Source: Gari tellinella
Taxonomy: Eukaryota; Mollusca; Bivalvia; Cardiida; Psammobiidae
Reading direction: 5' to 3'
Length of the DNA: 64,000 bases
Assembly (NCBI GenBank): GCA_922989275.2
Contig: OV277866.1
Location: 31,823,246-31,887,245, forward strand
The stretch's first letter is position 1. Every line of letters starts with the position of its first letter. The notes under the pieces were generated by a model that was given only the letters and a program-made list of their open reading frames with translations, did no database searches and was not told the origin of the DNA. Made by a program: the position numbers and the translations under genes. Positions 32,901-42,632 of the stretch are shown piece by piece.

Positions 32901-34088
32901 ATTAAGTCAATCAAGGATGAAGAATGTTCAGTATAATAAGTTGGTTTTTGTATAAGCTGTTCGGCATCATAGGAGTTTATTAATCTGGTCATTTTAGCGG
33001 ACTGGTGGCTTAGCAAGTTCATGTTAAAGTCCCCTGTTATGACAACGTTATCGTATAATTGGCTATAAGCTAAGTCTATAGATTGCTCCATTAATTGCCA
33101 ATACTGGTTGTTTGAGTCAGGAGGTCTGTAGATCCCACCTATAAGCAATGATTTATTTTGGATTTTAATTTCGACCCACATGGCCTCAAGGCCATTTAAT
33201 GTGAGATCTGTTCTCTCTTTGGCAATAACGCCATCACGAACATAGATAGCAACCCCTCCACCCAGTCTACCCTGTCTGTCACAACGAAAAGGCGCACCAA
33301 AATTCTGAATACTGATATCCGCGTTTTTGATATTATCTGAAAGCCAAGTTTCAGTGAAGACAAGTACATCATAAGGTTGCGCCTCAATATCAAGAATATC
33401 TATTTTGGGTTTTAAACTCTGTATGTTCAAATGCATTACGCTAAAACCACTATTGGCAATGTCTACAAACAGAGAGCATTCAGAGTCCGGGCTGGAACTG
33501 ATATCGGAGACAGATGTTGGACCAGGATTAGGGTGTATATCGCCACTAAGAATTAAAAAGAAAAAGGTGAATATGTATACATATTGTGCTTTTAAGGTTA
33601 AGGGTACAGCCAATGCATATGGTATGGTCAATATGTAAGCTAGTGCATCGAAGAACTTAGAAGTTGACACAGGACGGCAAGGTGACTTGTATATAATAAT
33701 AAAATACATCACGGTGGATGATACCTAATGTGTTGAGAGGCAGCCGCCCTAAATAGTGTGAAGAGACAGCTCGAAATCTTCGCTAACGACCAACCGATCG
33801 CAATGTGTGCAGGAAAAATCATAGTAAGAAATTAAAAAAAACAAAAATGTGTGACGAAAAACTGTTCTGCAGTTAATGGATTGATAGTGAAATAAGCTAC
33901 AAGCATACAATAGACGATAAAGAACATCAAGATGCATACGGAAATAAATCATTCATGTTTCATATTGCAGTTCTATTGAGAAACCCAAAGCTCAATGACG
34001 AGATTGGTATACAATCCGAAACTATATAATTATCGTCTTGATATGATTTATAACTTAAACAATTAGCAGGATCTCCTCAATTGAACCA
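29927..34088 (-). mobile_element. Full-length CR1/L2-group LINE, CTATGGGTTA duplication
   Basis: Flanked by CTATGGGTTA at 29917-29926 and 34089-34098. On the - strand it has a 5' UTR of about 376 bp (33713-34088), one long ORF, and a 3' UTR of about 405 bp ending ctgaaataaatactgtttaa then ac, like the truncated copy at 15315-18434. There is no separate ORF1 and no poly-A tail; short 3' repeats instead of poly-A are usual in CR1/L2-type elements. The intact ORF and clean duplication imply a young insertion. Confidence 0.88.
30332..33712 (-). CDS. LINE ORF2: APE endonuclease and reverse transcriptase with N-terminal 2A-like motif
   Basis: 1126 residues, uninterrupted. Residues 23-55 are hydrophobic; then SGDIHPNPGP (56-65, NPGP at 62-65) resembles 2A-like recoding signals reported at the N-terminus of CR1-like retrotransposon proteins. 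The APE endonuclease follows, with MHLNIQSL, FTETWL, GIYRPP, VITGDFNMN, SLIDLIFV and RFHCPV in order, so the catalytic positions look intact. The RT has RPVSLLSCIGKVMERCI, CDISKAFDRVWHKG, GVPQGSILGPVLFLLYINDI and FADD at 748-751, followed by a thumb region and a C-terminal CTCGSVETANHFLLHC Cys/His motif. It nicks target DNA and reverse-transcribes its own RNA. It shares family with the 15315 copy. The exact clade (CR1, L2 or Jockey side) is not settled by eye. Confidence 0.92.
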   Translation of the reverse strand: MMYFIIIYKSPCRPVSTSKFFDALAYILTIPYALAVPLTLKAQYVYIFTFFFLILSGDIHPNPGPTSVSDISSSPDSECSLFVDIANSGFSVMHLNIQSLKPKIDILDIEAQPYDVLVFTETWLSDNIKNADISIQNFGAPFRCDRQGRLGGGVAIYVRDGVIAKERTDLTLNGLEAMWVEIKIQNKSLLIGGIYRPPDSNNQYWQLMEQSIDLAYSQLYDNVVITGDFNMNLLSHQSAKMTRLINSYDAEQLIQKPTYYTEHSSSLIDLIFVKNVQPICASYVAAPFIPDLIRFHCPVVTVFKFKKLLPHPYKRRIWLYERANYQSFRDKLSSVEWNTILSSEDAEAVSNSITHTILSKASETIPNKLVTIRPGDIPWMNNSIKKLIRKRNKLHKKAKAGNNELHWAEFRKARNKVTNALRKSKSEYQNNLIEKINSAKTSSSEWFKLYKKLSRKKEKASIPTLSINNTTASTDDEKANLLNDFFCKQSQLNDNNANLPHLAETETPTLNNVTISPQDVLDAISVMDASKASGPDLISPRLLREGAHQLAVPLSSFFNTLLQRSIFPSAWKQANVTPIFKKGDPSQPSNYRPVSLLSCIGKVMERCIHKYLYNFLTTNNILTPHQSGFVKGDSTVNQLTFLYHDICKAIDEGKEVRAVFCDISKAFDRVWHKGLVHKLSSIGIRGSLLNWFSSYLSSRQQRVVIANSTSKLSSIHAGVPQGSILGPVLFLLYINDIVNEIQSNIKLFADDTSLYIVVDNPVTSAVKLNEDLHAIHSWSQTWLVSFNPSKTESVLFSKKLSKPHHPPLYLNDTQITGVSTHTHLGLTLSDDARWKSHISIILDKAWNRIGIMRSLKFVLSRPCLEQMYISFIRPVLEYSNVVWDSCSVELKNDIEAVQNEAARIVSGATKLCNIDSLLHDLRWDTLANRRKNHKLVLMYKMTHNLTPSYLSNLIPQQQQTRYSLRNAHDIPQPYARTNLYSSSFLPSAIKDWNALSPQIRNSTSIEMFKSSLKRYKQKAPTHFSCGTRRGQVLLARLRLGCSSLNYDLHRRSLVDSPLCTCGSVETANHFLLHCILYNQARLNFFSDIPCPATINNLLYGNERLSIKQNEELATKVQMFITASKRF

Positions 34089-34100
34089 CTATGGGTTAAA

Positions 34101-34654
34101 GGCTTACTGTTTGATAACACAGATAAAGTTGTCTGTTATCAGCATCTTTTATGGACTCCTATTTGCATTCCCCTTAGAATGATTTAAACATGTACTTCAA
34201 ATGTCAAATATTGCCTGCTAAAATGTAATTATTACAAATTTTGTTTTATGCCTTTATAGAAATATAAAAGTTATAAGCAGTCTAGATCCTTATGGTACAC
34301 CGACCCTGATTGATAGTGCCTTGTTATTTTGATCTATGCTTTGCATAATAATTTTATGTGAACCTAATTACAATAGACTCTTTTAACACCATGGACCTGT
34401 TTAAAATATACTCATTGAATTTGCAAACAGTCTACACCCAGATCAGAGGGCTCTAGTTTTGGTCTACACTGTTTGCTAATTTAGACTAGTATTTATTTAA
34501 CTACCCAGAATTCAAAGTATATATAGTGGTTAATGTTTTGGTAAATAAAATGACCCACAAGTGAACCTAATAACCCATAAGAGATAATTTAAGTCAACAG
34601 TTGAAAGAGTTAACATCGTTATGGAAGAGATAACTATATAACTCATGTACATAT
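34101..34654. other. Intronic stretch with CTCTTTCAAC-family half copy
   Basis: 34372-34500 (cttttaacaccatggacctg ... gcaaacagtctacacccaga ... ggtctacactgtttgc) is an inverted right half of the family seen at 35343. The rest shows nothing. Confidence 0.5.
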
Positions 34655-34848
34655 CAGAGCTCCACTGATAAGATGGAGTAAACTGCACAAATCAAACATT
34701 TTCTTTATCATTTCAGCTCCAAATCCTATGGTGTTACTACTCATTAGAATCGTCTCGAAGAGACAATTCTAATGAGTAGTGACACTATAGGGTTTAATGC
34801 AGAAATAAAGATTTTAGTTTTTGAAATACCCCCTTATCTAAAGCTTTG
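34655..34848. mobile_element. CAG1 MITE
   Basis: CAGAGCTCCACTGATAAGAT to cttatctaaagctttg. Core hairpin ttagaatcgtctcgaagaga is nearly perfect. Confidence 0.75.
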
Positions 34849-34948
34849 TGTACATGATGTGAGATGAAACTTATTTCACTGTGTGACAAAACTTTCTAGT
34901 TCATGTCATTAGTTGTAAATAAAAACAGTTGTGATTTAGTAGTGTTAA

Positions 34949-35277
34949 TCCATTACCCTATTGAAGACAGGTGGCCACTTAAAGCAGGTTGAAAGTAAAG
35001 CAGAAGGAACATTTTGCCTTACATCAGTCTGCTTTAATCTATCATCTGCTAGGATATAGAATATATTCTTGACAGCTTCGAGGAATTATTTAAGATTAAA
35101 GGCGTATATATTGTGTGCCATTGCGTTTGAACATTGCCCAGCAAAAGATTTGTTGTATGTAATGTTATGATTTAATTTGGTGCATATTCATGCCTGTATA
35201 AAGTGGAACTATTTTTTTAAGTGGAGGAATAAATTTAAGGTGTAAAAAAGGTGTATTTATGGAGATATAATGGGTTA
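34949..35277. mobile_element. Two adjacent TP1 fragments
   Basis: 34949-35130 carries a worn left end and core (gaaggaacattttgccttac). 35177-35277 carries a right end ending gatataatgggttaa. Between them lies non-repeat sequence. Confidence 0.6.
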
Positions 35278-35342
35278 ATGGTTTCATGGATTTGTTTGTT
35301 AATTGCTGCCGTGGACAGTGTGGTTTGTTGTGGTTGATGCTT

Positions 35343-35575
35343 GAACTCTTTCAACATTAAGTAACTCTTGTGGGTTATTAGATTCCCTGGTGGATCTTTT
35401 TAGTTACCTAAACATAAACCAGTCTTCTTTAAATTCTGGACAGTTTTAATAAATACTGGTTTAATTTAGCAAACAGTGTACACCCAGATCAGAGGGCTCC
35501 TGTAGGAGCCCTCTGATCTGGGTCTACACTTTTGCAAATGTAATGACTATATTTTAAACAGGTCCATTATGATTG
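35343..35575. repeat. CTCTTTCAAC-family repeat, full copy
   Basis: aactctttcaacattaagta ... taataaatactggtttaatt, core hairpin cacccagatcagagggctcc/TGTA/ggagccctctgatctgggtc, then aaacaggtccat. This is the best guide to the pre-insertion site of the LINE at 15315. Confidence 0.75.
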
Positions 35576-35577
35576 TG

Positions 35578-36150
35578 TTAAGATGGAATTATACAATTTA
35601 TTGTTGATGCAAGGAGAAATTATTATAAAGTCTAACACGACTCCAAACCTACGGCATATAGACAAAGAATACTTAGAAACATGTATTACGTCTCGATAAT
35701 GAACTGCACGCGCGGCTTTTCCATCCGCTGTTCCATTTGCCCCATACGCGTAATACATAAATAGTAATTGTACAATTAAAGTCGAGTTAGAATTAAAATT
35801 TTGTTAAGTCTTAATTCTAACACGTCTCGAAACCTACGTAATAGAGACAAAGAATACCGAGAAACGTATATAGCGTCGCGATAATGAGATACACGCGCAG
35901 CGTTTCCATCCGCTGTTCCATTTGCTCCATACGCGTAATACATAAATAGTATTTTTATAATAAAAGTCACGTTAGAATTAAAATAACAAATTCGTAGGTG
36001 TCCATTACCATGCATTAGATCACAGTTAGTCATTAAGATGTGGGTAATTAGATCACTCGGCCTAAAGGCCTCGTGATCTAATGACTCCACATCTCAACTC
36101 CTAACTGTGATCTAATGCACGGTAATGAACACCTACGAATTTGTTATTTC
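35578..36150. repeat. 185-bp tandem duplication plus 164-bp foldback
   Basis: 35618-35800 and 35806-35985 are diverged direct repeats (gcgcggcttttccatccgct / gcgcagcgtttccatccgct; catacgcgtaatacataaat in both). 35985-36148 is a long hairpin: aataacaaattcgtaggtgt pairs with acacctacgaatttgttatt around tcggcctaaaggcc. The CpG-rich content differs from the neighbours. No known family recognised. Confidence 0.75.
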
Positions 36151-36283
36151 TTAAACGTCTAATAATTCAGTTCATGGCAGATGGGTTTATATTTAACCTG
36201 TTCTAAAATAGTTTGTCCAGATTTGCTTCGTTTTATCTCTCAGATTTGAATGTCAAGGCATTCCTAATAGGAGTGTCAAGCAC

Positions 36284-36538
36284 TTAACCCTTTCCTCCCT
36301 GAAACCTCAAATGGACAATTCTAGTTTTCAATTTAATCTAGTCCATTTTTGACTTTTTATGGATGATTTTTATAATATATGTCAAAATGACAAACAGTGT
36401 AGACCCTGATCAGAGGGCTTCTTAATGAGCCCTCTGATCAGGGTCTATACACTGTTTGCATTAAGGACAAGTGTACTCCTCACTGGTATACTGTTTGCAA
36501 ATGACGCATATATGCGTGACCAGGGTTCAAAGAGTTAA
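36284..36538. mobile_element. TP2 MITE (reverse orientation)
   Basis: TTAACCCTTTCCTCCCTGAA to gaccagggttcaaagagttaa ends; core hairpin gatcagagggcttcttaatg is nearly perfect. Confidence 0.85.
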
Positions 36539-36602
36539 AAGACTAATCTATTTGGCAATGGTTTAAAAGACCAGCCCCACCCCACTACTACTCTCATGCA
36601 AG

Positions 36603-36822
36603 TACAGTAAAATCTATCTAGTATTACAGCCACAAAAGTGTGTTAATTATCAGGTGTGTAAGTCAAGTGACTGCTTAAAGCAAGGTGAAAGTAAAACAGA
36701 AAGCTCCTGTATGAGCTTTCTGTTTTACATTTACCTTGATTTAAGGTGTCACCTGTCTTTTATGCAGTCAATAAGCCTATATATAATCCTTTTAATGGTC
36801 GTAATGGAAAGGTTTAACTGTA
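36603..36822. mobile_element. TA1 MITE
   Basis: TACAGTAAAATCTATCTAGT to aatggaaaggtttaactgta, core centre gaaagctcctgtatgagctt. Confidence 0.75.
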
Positions 36823-37411
36823 ATTTAAAAAATTATATACATTGTAGATACTAGATACATTTGACTTAACTGAGTGTTATAATTGCGCTGGTAATTTTAT
36901 AGTTCAGGCCCCTTGTCAATGTACCGTTGACCTTAATTTATACTAATTGCTAATTACTATAACTGACTAATATAGAAAGCATTTGACCTTTGATCTGTGT
37001 TAACAGGATGTCAACAAATCATTTAGCTACAGTATGCAGAGTATATGTTGCTTTTTGTTCTAGTTCTACATGCCTCACTGTTAGCAGTCACTGAGTTAAT
37101 TATACTGAAATAGACTGGACCTTAATATAGTCAACTTTTTAATATCAGATATGGTACATCAATTGAGCTTGTCCAGGAATAGACCATTATAAATATGGGG
37201 CTGTTAAATGCATTTCCTTATTTGCTAAATAATCATACAAAAAAGTTGTATCAATTCAAACAGTATAGACCCAGATGAAATGCTGAATATATGAGCTGCA
37301 TCTCATCTGCCATGTTCGGGATCTACACTGTTTGTGAATATCTTATTTCATTATTCTAATGGTTCAAAATGGAGCAAACCTTGATTGAAATCATATTGTA
37401 TAGATTTTAGA
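36823..37411. other. Intronic stretch with one palindromic core
   Basis: A core B relative at about 37258-37335 (aacagtatagacccagatga / tcgggatctacactgtttgt) with a loop of about 35 nt. No exon seen. Confidence 0.45.
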
Positions 37412-37611
37412 AAGGGCTCCAGATAAGGGGAGTATATTTCAAAAACTAAAACCTTTATAAAATTTTCTGCTTTAAACCCCATGGTGTCACTACTCATTTG
37501 AATCGTCTCTTTGAGACAATTCAAATGAGTAGTAATACCATAGGATTTGTGTTGAAATAAGTGAGAAAATGCTGGATTTGTTCAGTTTACTCCCTCTTAT
37601 CTGGAGCCCTG
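37412..37611. mobile_element. CAG1 MITE
   Basis: aagggctccagataagggga to cttatctggagccctg. The palindrome has G/T changes on one arm (cgtctctttgagacaattca). Confidence 0.75.
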
Positions 37612-38428
37612 GATCATTTAACAATAGTGTATAAAGTGATACTGAAGTGGACATAAGTGTGGTCACACATTGTTTTTTCCCAGTACAACATAGGTCACCA
37701 TAATGTAGTGATTGGACGAGACTGAGGATTTATTGGTATTGTTTCACATGGATTTACAGTGTAGTGTGTGTTCATTGTTTACCAGACAGCTTCAGTCTTT
37801 GATTGAAATGCTTTTTGTCACGATTTCAAGGTTTTTTTTTGCTAGATTCGCAAGACTTTCTTCAATTAAGAGTTTTAAGCCTTTACCTGATAGCATATTT
37901 CTAATATTAAAATATAAGTGACCACTTAAAGCAGGTTGATAGTAAAGCAGAATGCGACTTGAGACGCATTCTGCTTTACTTTCAGCCTGCTTCAAGCTAT
38001 CAACAACATGGATATAGCAAATATTTCTTATGAAACATATTCATGTCTGTATAAATTGGATCTATTTTTCTCTGCAGAGGAATAATTTAAAGGTGTTAAA
38101 AGGCATATTCATGGGGTAAAACCATCGGAGAAAACCATGCACACATATCGGTATTGAAATTTTGCAAAACAGTATAGGTCAAACATATAATTATAGTCAC
38201 TATCAGAGGCTCAGTGTCTAATTAGTCAAGGTCATTCACTTACAAACAAGATTAATATCTAACAAAATATTGGATAATTGCTGATGAGTTTCAAACTGTT
38301 TCATAATTAAGACACAGCAGCTGATCTAGGTCAACACTGTTTGGAGTATATTAAGTGTTGTTTTCACATGGCTTTAGGCTTATGAATGTGAGGCTATGTT
38401 GGTGTTTGTTGAGATTAACAGTTTTAAG
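37612..38428. mobile_element. TP1 MITE (37876-38120) within otherwise plain intron
   Basis: TP1 runs from gcctttacctgatagcatat to ggcatattcatggggtaaa, with both ends worn and a near-perfect core (gaatgcgacttgagacgcat). The rest of this stretch shows no gene, apart from a degraded core B trace near 38300-38345. Confidence 0.55.
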
Positions 38429-38632
38429 TACAGTAGAACCTCTCTATTACGACCACTAAGTTGTGTCAAATATTAGTCATTTAAGACAGGTGACTGCTTA
38501 AAGCAATGTGAAAGTGAAACAGAAAGCTTCTACAGGAGCTTTCTGTTTCACTTTTCCATTGCTTTAAGCTATTACCTGTCTTTTATACAGACAATTAGTC
38601 TTCTTGTTAGTGGTCTTATGCAATTGCTATCT
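38429..38632. mobile_element. TA1 MITE
   Basis: TACAGTAGAACCTCTCTATT at the left; near-perfect hairpin gaaacagaaagcttctacag. The right end is worn (agtggtcttatgcaattgc). Confidence 0.7.
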
Positions 38633-38671
38633 CTGACAGGTATACGTTGCTGCTTTTTATGGAACAGATAT

Positions 38672-38873
38672 TTAGGAACTCTTTCAATACTAACTCTTTT
38701 GGGTTATAAGATTTCTTTGTGGATCCTTTCAGTTACTTAAACATGAACCAGTCTACTTTGAATTCTGGGTAGTTTAATAAATACTTATTTAAATTTGTAA
38801 ACAGTGTAGACCCTTGATCAACATTGCAAATGTAATTAGTATATTTTAAATAGGTCCATGGTGTTAAAAGAGG
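38672..38873. repeat. CTCTTTCAAC-family repeat with deleted core
   Basis: aactctttcaatactaactc ... aataaatacttatttaaatt, then aaacagtgtagacccttgat and only a stub of the opposite arm, then ataggtccatggtgttaaaa. Confidence 0.65.
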
Positions 38874-39297
38874 TATTCCCTTTTGGGGCTTACAATGCAA
38901 ATCCCAAAATTTATTCTGCAGTGCTTCACAACAGTTTTCAGTTAAATCTAGTGTGTTTGGATGATTTTTTGGGATAAATTGGAAGGGGGTGTTAATTAGG
39001 ATGGGATACGCTTCATATTCATATTTTCTCGAATAGATATCTGTTGCTCAAAGCATTCTTTAATTTACTTGTTTAAAAAAAAATTTTTGAATTAGGAACA
39101 AACTGCTGTAAAACACCTACATGAGTTTCAGTTGACAATAAACAAAATAAAATAGTGATTTGTGACTGTGCAGTGATGGATTCTGAAAACTTACCAGAAT
39201 GAATTCACTGGAAATGTCAGAATGAGTGTAAAGAGAATATTCAGATCTATGACTGGATCCTTTAAGAACAGGTAGGAAATTTCTCGAACATCATTTG
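38874..39297. other. Intronic stretch, no supported gene
   Basis: No palindromes, exons or known repeats seen. Confidence 0.45.
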
Positions 39298-39501
39298 AAG
39301 CTCCAGATAAGACTGAATAAATTGAACCTTTCAAACAAATTATTCTTTATTTCTCAACCAAATCCTCCAGCTGTTGTGACCATTCATCAGAATCGTCTCT
39401 CCGAGACGATTCTAATGAATGGTTACAACATAGGGTTTGGTGGAGAAATGAAAAAGTTGCTTTTTGAAATTCACATCTTATAATTTTATATACGGAGCTC
39501 A
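39298..39501. mobile_element. CAG1-like MITE, divergent
   Basis: aagctccagataagactgaa at the left and tatacggagctcag at the right. Core hairpin cagaatcgtctctccgagac / gattctaatgaatggttaca. Differs from the main CAG1 group in the loop flanks. Confidence 0.6.
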
Positions 39502-39559
39502 GATTAATTTGACCTGACATTACAATCTTACCTTGATAGCTGAAGATGGGCCAATATAT

Positions 39560-39945
39560 TTCAAACTTACCTACATGTATTTCAAAGTGGCTTAGCCACA
39601 TTTTAACTTTGAAAAGTTGGTACTGCCAGGTAGGTTTGACTTAAAGGGGATTGAGTTATTGAAATCAAATTGTAGAAATTTTGGCAAGTTTAACTTAATC
39701 ACTCCCTATAGCCTTTTAAATTTCTAGTTTTGAAGATAGGTGACCCCTTAAAGCAGGTTGAAAGTAAAGCAGAAATTAGGCCATAACGTTCCTCTTTACT
39801 TTAAGCCTGCTTTAAGCTAACATCTGCTAGGATATAGAAACTATTTCTGATGATATGTACATGTAATTTATTCATGACTGTATAACGTAGAACCATTTCC
39901 TTCAGTTGAAGAATAAATTAAATGCATAAAAATGTGTATCTATGG
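39560..39945. mobile_element. TA3 core fragment and TP1 MITE
   Basis: 39560-39645 carries the TA3-type hairpin tatttcaaagtggcttagcc/acattttaactttgaaaag without ends. 39690-39945 is a worn TP1 with one palindrome arm damaged (gcagaaattaggccataacg). Confidence 0.55.
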
Positions 39946-40295
39946 AGTGAAATTCCCTGAAAATGAACCTACATGACTATTGTAATATTTAAGTGTTCAT
40001 AATAGCATTGTTTACTATGATGTGAAAAAAGCTGCAATCAAATGGCTAATTATACCCTTATACGTAACTGACATGTCTATCATAATCTTTTTATCTCTCA
40101 GATCATCCATTCAATCAGCAAAGTGTATCTTTTCATATACTCTTTCATCAATTTATCCAGTGCAACTATATATCAGTCCAGCTATAGATCATCAAACATC
40201 CATCTTTCTTTTCCATTCATCCATCCATCAAACCATAAAATATATACTTTTTGCAAACTAAGTGTATAATTTCATGTGTTAAAGATTTTTCTTCC
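39946..40295. other. Intronic stretch with ATCC-rich low-complexity sequence
   Basis: tccattcatccatccatcaa near 40216 is a short simple repeat. A frame of 79 codons here is compositional, with no family resemblance. Confidence 0.4.
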
Positions 40296-40509
40296 TTAAC
40301 CCTTAGCCCGCCAAATAAATTGTTGTCTGCTATATTTCTCGTCTGCTTCAAGTTTCAAAGTGCTTCAAAGTTGCTCAAAATCGCTGAAAATGTTGTCCGA
40401 GTGTCAAACAGCTTGGATCCGGATGAGACGCCGAGTTACTCGGCGTCTCATCCGGATCCAAGCTGTTTGCATATGGAGCTATAATCGTGAGTGGCAGGCT
40501 AAGGGTTAA
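40296..40509. mobile_element. TP3 MITE
   Basis: TTAACCCTTAGCCCGCCAAA to gagtggcaggctaagggttaa; perfect hairpin tggatccggatgagacgccg, centre AGTTACT. Confidence 0.9.
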
Positions 40510-40675
40510 AATACAGACGTGGTTACTAAATTACATTGATGATGATAGCAACCATTCCAAAAAGCTTGTTAACAGAATGACAGGTTGAATTAAAATACAG
40601 AAGTGGTTACTAAATTACATTGATGATGATAGCAACCATTCCAAAAAGCTTGTTAACAGAATGACAGGTTGAATT
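40508..40675. repeat. 84-bp tandem duplication
   Basis: taaaatacagacgtggttac ... gacaggttgaat occurs twice in a row; the only difference I see is cagacg against cagaag. A recent slippage or replication duplication. Confidence 0.9.
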
Positions 40676-41041
40676 AAGCTTGCAGCAGGATGAAAGTAAA
40701 TCAGAAAACTCCTTTTAGGACTTAATTTCTGTCTTACTTTCATCCTGCTTTAGGGAGCTACCTGCTATGAATTCTGAAAACATGTACATGTGCAAGCCTT
40801 CTTTTCCCATGGTGGTAAAAACGAGGGTTTAATTACTATTATACAATGACTGCATATTATGATCTGAGGCCATAATTATTAGTGTCAATGTGCATGAAAA
40901 GGCATCTCTATGAGGCACAAGAACACACACTTAGAATTAAAGGCACTTGTGTTGGTACAGTAAATAAGAGATCTCCTCGTTGAGCTGCTGTTACCCTTTA
41001 TTCCATAGCCTATTTGTGATTTTACAGACCCTTTTGACCAC

Positions 41042-41283
41042 TTAACCCTTTCCCTGATAGAAGTGCCTTTTAGCCTTTTTGATTTGTTCCTCCACAAAAG
41101 AAAATAGTTCCAATTTAAACAGTCATAAACATTTTCCAACAGAAATATTTTCTATACCCTGACAGATGGTAGCTTAAAGCAGGCTGAAAGTAAAGCAGAA
41201 TGCGCATTCTGCTTTACTTTCAGCCTGCTTTAAGTGGTCACCTTTCTTCAAAACTAGAAGCAGGGTATGAGGTAATGGGTTAA
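41042..41283. mobile_element. TP1 MITE nested in a second TP1
   Basis: TTAACCCTTTCCCTGATAGA to ggtaatgggttaa with TTAA on both sides. The outer TP1 (about 40993-41300) reads tttgaccac|TTAA|agcagattta. A core A-like hairpin also lies at 40682-40770. Confidence 0.75.
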
Positions 41284-41467
41284 AGCAGATTTAAAGCAAG
41301 GGCACATAATATGTATGGAGTATAATGGGTTACAGAGTCACCTGTGAGATTGAAGAACTGTGTTCATGTATACAGAGCATTAAAAGGCATTTCAATGAGG
41401 GAAAGTAAAAAAGCTTGAAAAAATGTTCCTATGATTTTTTGAAAATGACATTTTTCTCTCTTTTCAG

Positions 41468-41520
41468 AGGTCAAGTGAATGTTGCCCAGAATAATGCAAG
41501 AAATTTACCCCAAACCCAAG
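41468..41520 (+). CDS. Internal exon, SLP-76/BLNK-family adaptor (linker)
   Basis: 53-nt exon preceded by a strong polypyrimidine acceptor (tttttctctcttttcag) and followed by the donor gtgagc. The first A completes AG from the 948-995 exon to give Arg. The frame then reads GQVNVAQNNARNLPQTQ and leaves one base (G), which joins AA of the next exon to give Glu. It is a polar, Asn/Gln-rich linker with no recognised domain. Its place between the SAM-end peptide and the acidic GGW motif, and the total spacing of about 40 residues, resemble the linker in vertebrate SLP-76. It sits in a gap free of MITEs, between TP1 copies and the hAT-like element at 41987. Confidence 0.6.
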
Positions 41521-41555
41521 GTGAGCACTTCTAGAGATGTATGTGGTTACAGCTT

Positions 41556-41770
41556 AACTCCATATAGGACTGTATAATTATAGTTTTGTAGACAGGTGAC
41601 CTCAATGCACATTCTGCTTTACTTTCAGCCTGCTTTAAGCTTTCATCTGCTAGAATATAGAAAATATTCCTTAAGATACATATTCATGGCTGTATAAAGT
41701 TGAACTATTTTCTTCAAAGGAGGAATAAGTTAGATGTGTCAAAATGTGTATCTATGGAGTAAATGGTTAA
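41556..41770. mobile_element. TP1 MITE, left arm deleted
   Basis: Starts at ccatataggactgtataatt, keeps cattctgctttactttcagc and the right end gtatctatggagtaaatggttaa. Confidence 0.6.
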
Positions 41771-41986
41771 CCCATAACCCCAAGTAAGATCATTTACAAA
41801 CAATGTAGCTGTAGAGCGCTTGTCCTATGCAAACTGTGTAGATCACGATGAGAGGGATTTTGCTGGTGCTTTTTGTATTATTTTCATCCTACAATTAACA
41901 GTCACCTGTCTTTGATGTCCTTTATTCTCCTTCAAATAAAGATTGCTTAACCTTTTTCTCAATAGCTTGATTTCATTGGTTTAAAC

Positions 41987-42482
41987 TAGGGATGTCAACG
42001 AATACTCGAATATCCGAATATTCGAATAGTTCGCCGAATATTCGGATAGAAGATTACTATTCGGATCGAGTTTTTTAAAAAAAATAAAAAATTTAAAGAA
42101 CAAAATTGTTTCGATACTGTTCTGCGTTCATTAATCATTGCCAGTTAAATCGATGTTTTCGCAACCCCCGTTAGCGTTAACAGTTTGTTTTTACAACAAG
42201 TGTCAATGGTAAGATAATTGCGTGACACCTATAGCACATGTGATTGTCATCATTAACGGTTGGCTTACCCATCTAGACTTAAGAAAACAATACGCGATTA
42301 AAGATACCAATGTGTTTGTGTTTGTTTGCAACTTCCATTACGTCAGGGTATAATTCACGGACCCCGATTATGTAGCGGGTAAAGGGGGCGCCGCTAATTG
42401 GCTATCTACCCACGCAATTTCAAATAAACAGATAGAACTTTCGAATATTCGGATAGCGTTTTGGTATTCGTTGACATCCCTA
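41987..42482. mobile_element. hAT-like MITE, GTTTAAAC duplication
   Basis: 496 bp. Termini TAGGGATGTCAACGAATAC and GTATTCGTTGACATCCCTA (with one mismatch), flanked by GTTTAAAC at 41979-41986 and 42483-42490. Subterminal CGAATATTCG/CCGAATAT motifs recur at both ends, typical of hAT transposase-binding regions. The internal 42110-42400 sequence is unlike the neighbours and has no open frame. Confidence 0.88.
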
Positions 42483-42632
42483 GTTTAAACATGTCAATGC
42501 TTAAGGCAGACTAAGAGTAAAGCAGAAAGTTTCTGTAACTTAAAGTATTCACCTCTCTGGATGTATAAAGATCTTTTATTTTTAATGGGGAAATGGGTAC
42601 ATCTGCCACCTACTTTAACACATTCAAGCCAT

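Noticed and set aside
33713..34088. Separate ORF1 upstream of the intact LINE ORF
   Set aside because: Only about 376 bp with stops in all frames remain before the target duplication.
40022..40261. 79-codon frame with Ile/Ser-rich peptide
   Set aside because: Low-complexity ATCC-type DNA explains the open frame; no homology or splice context.
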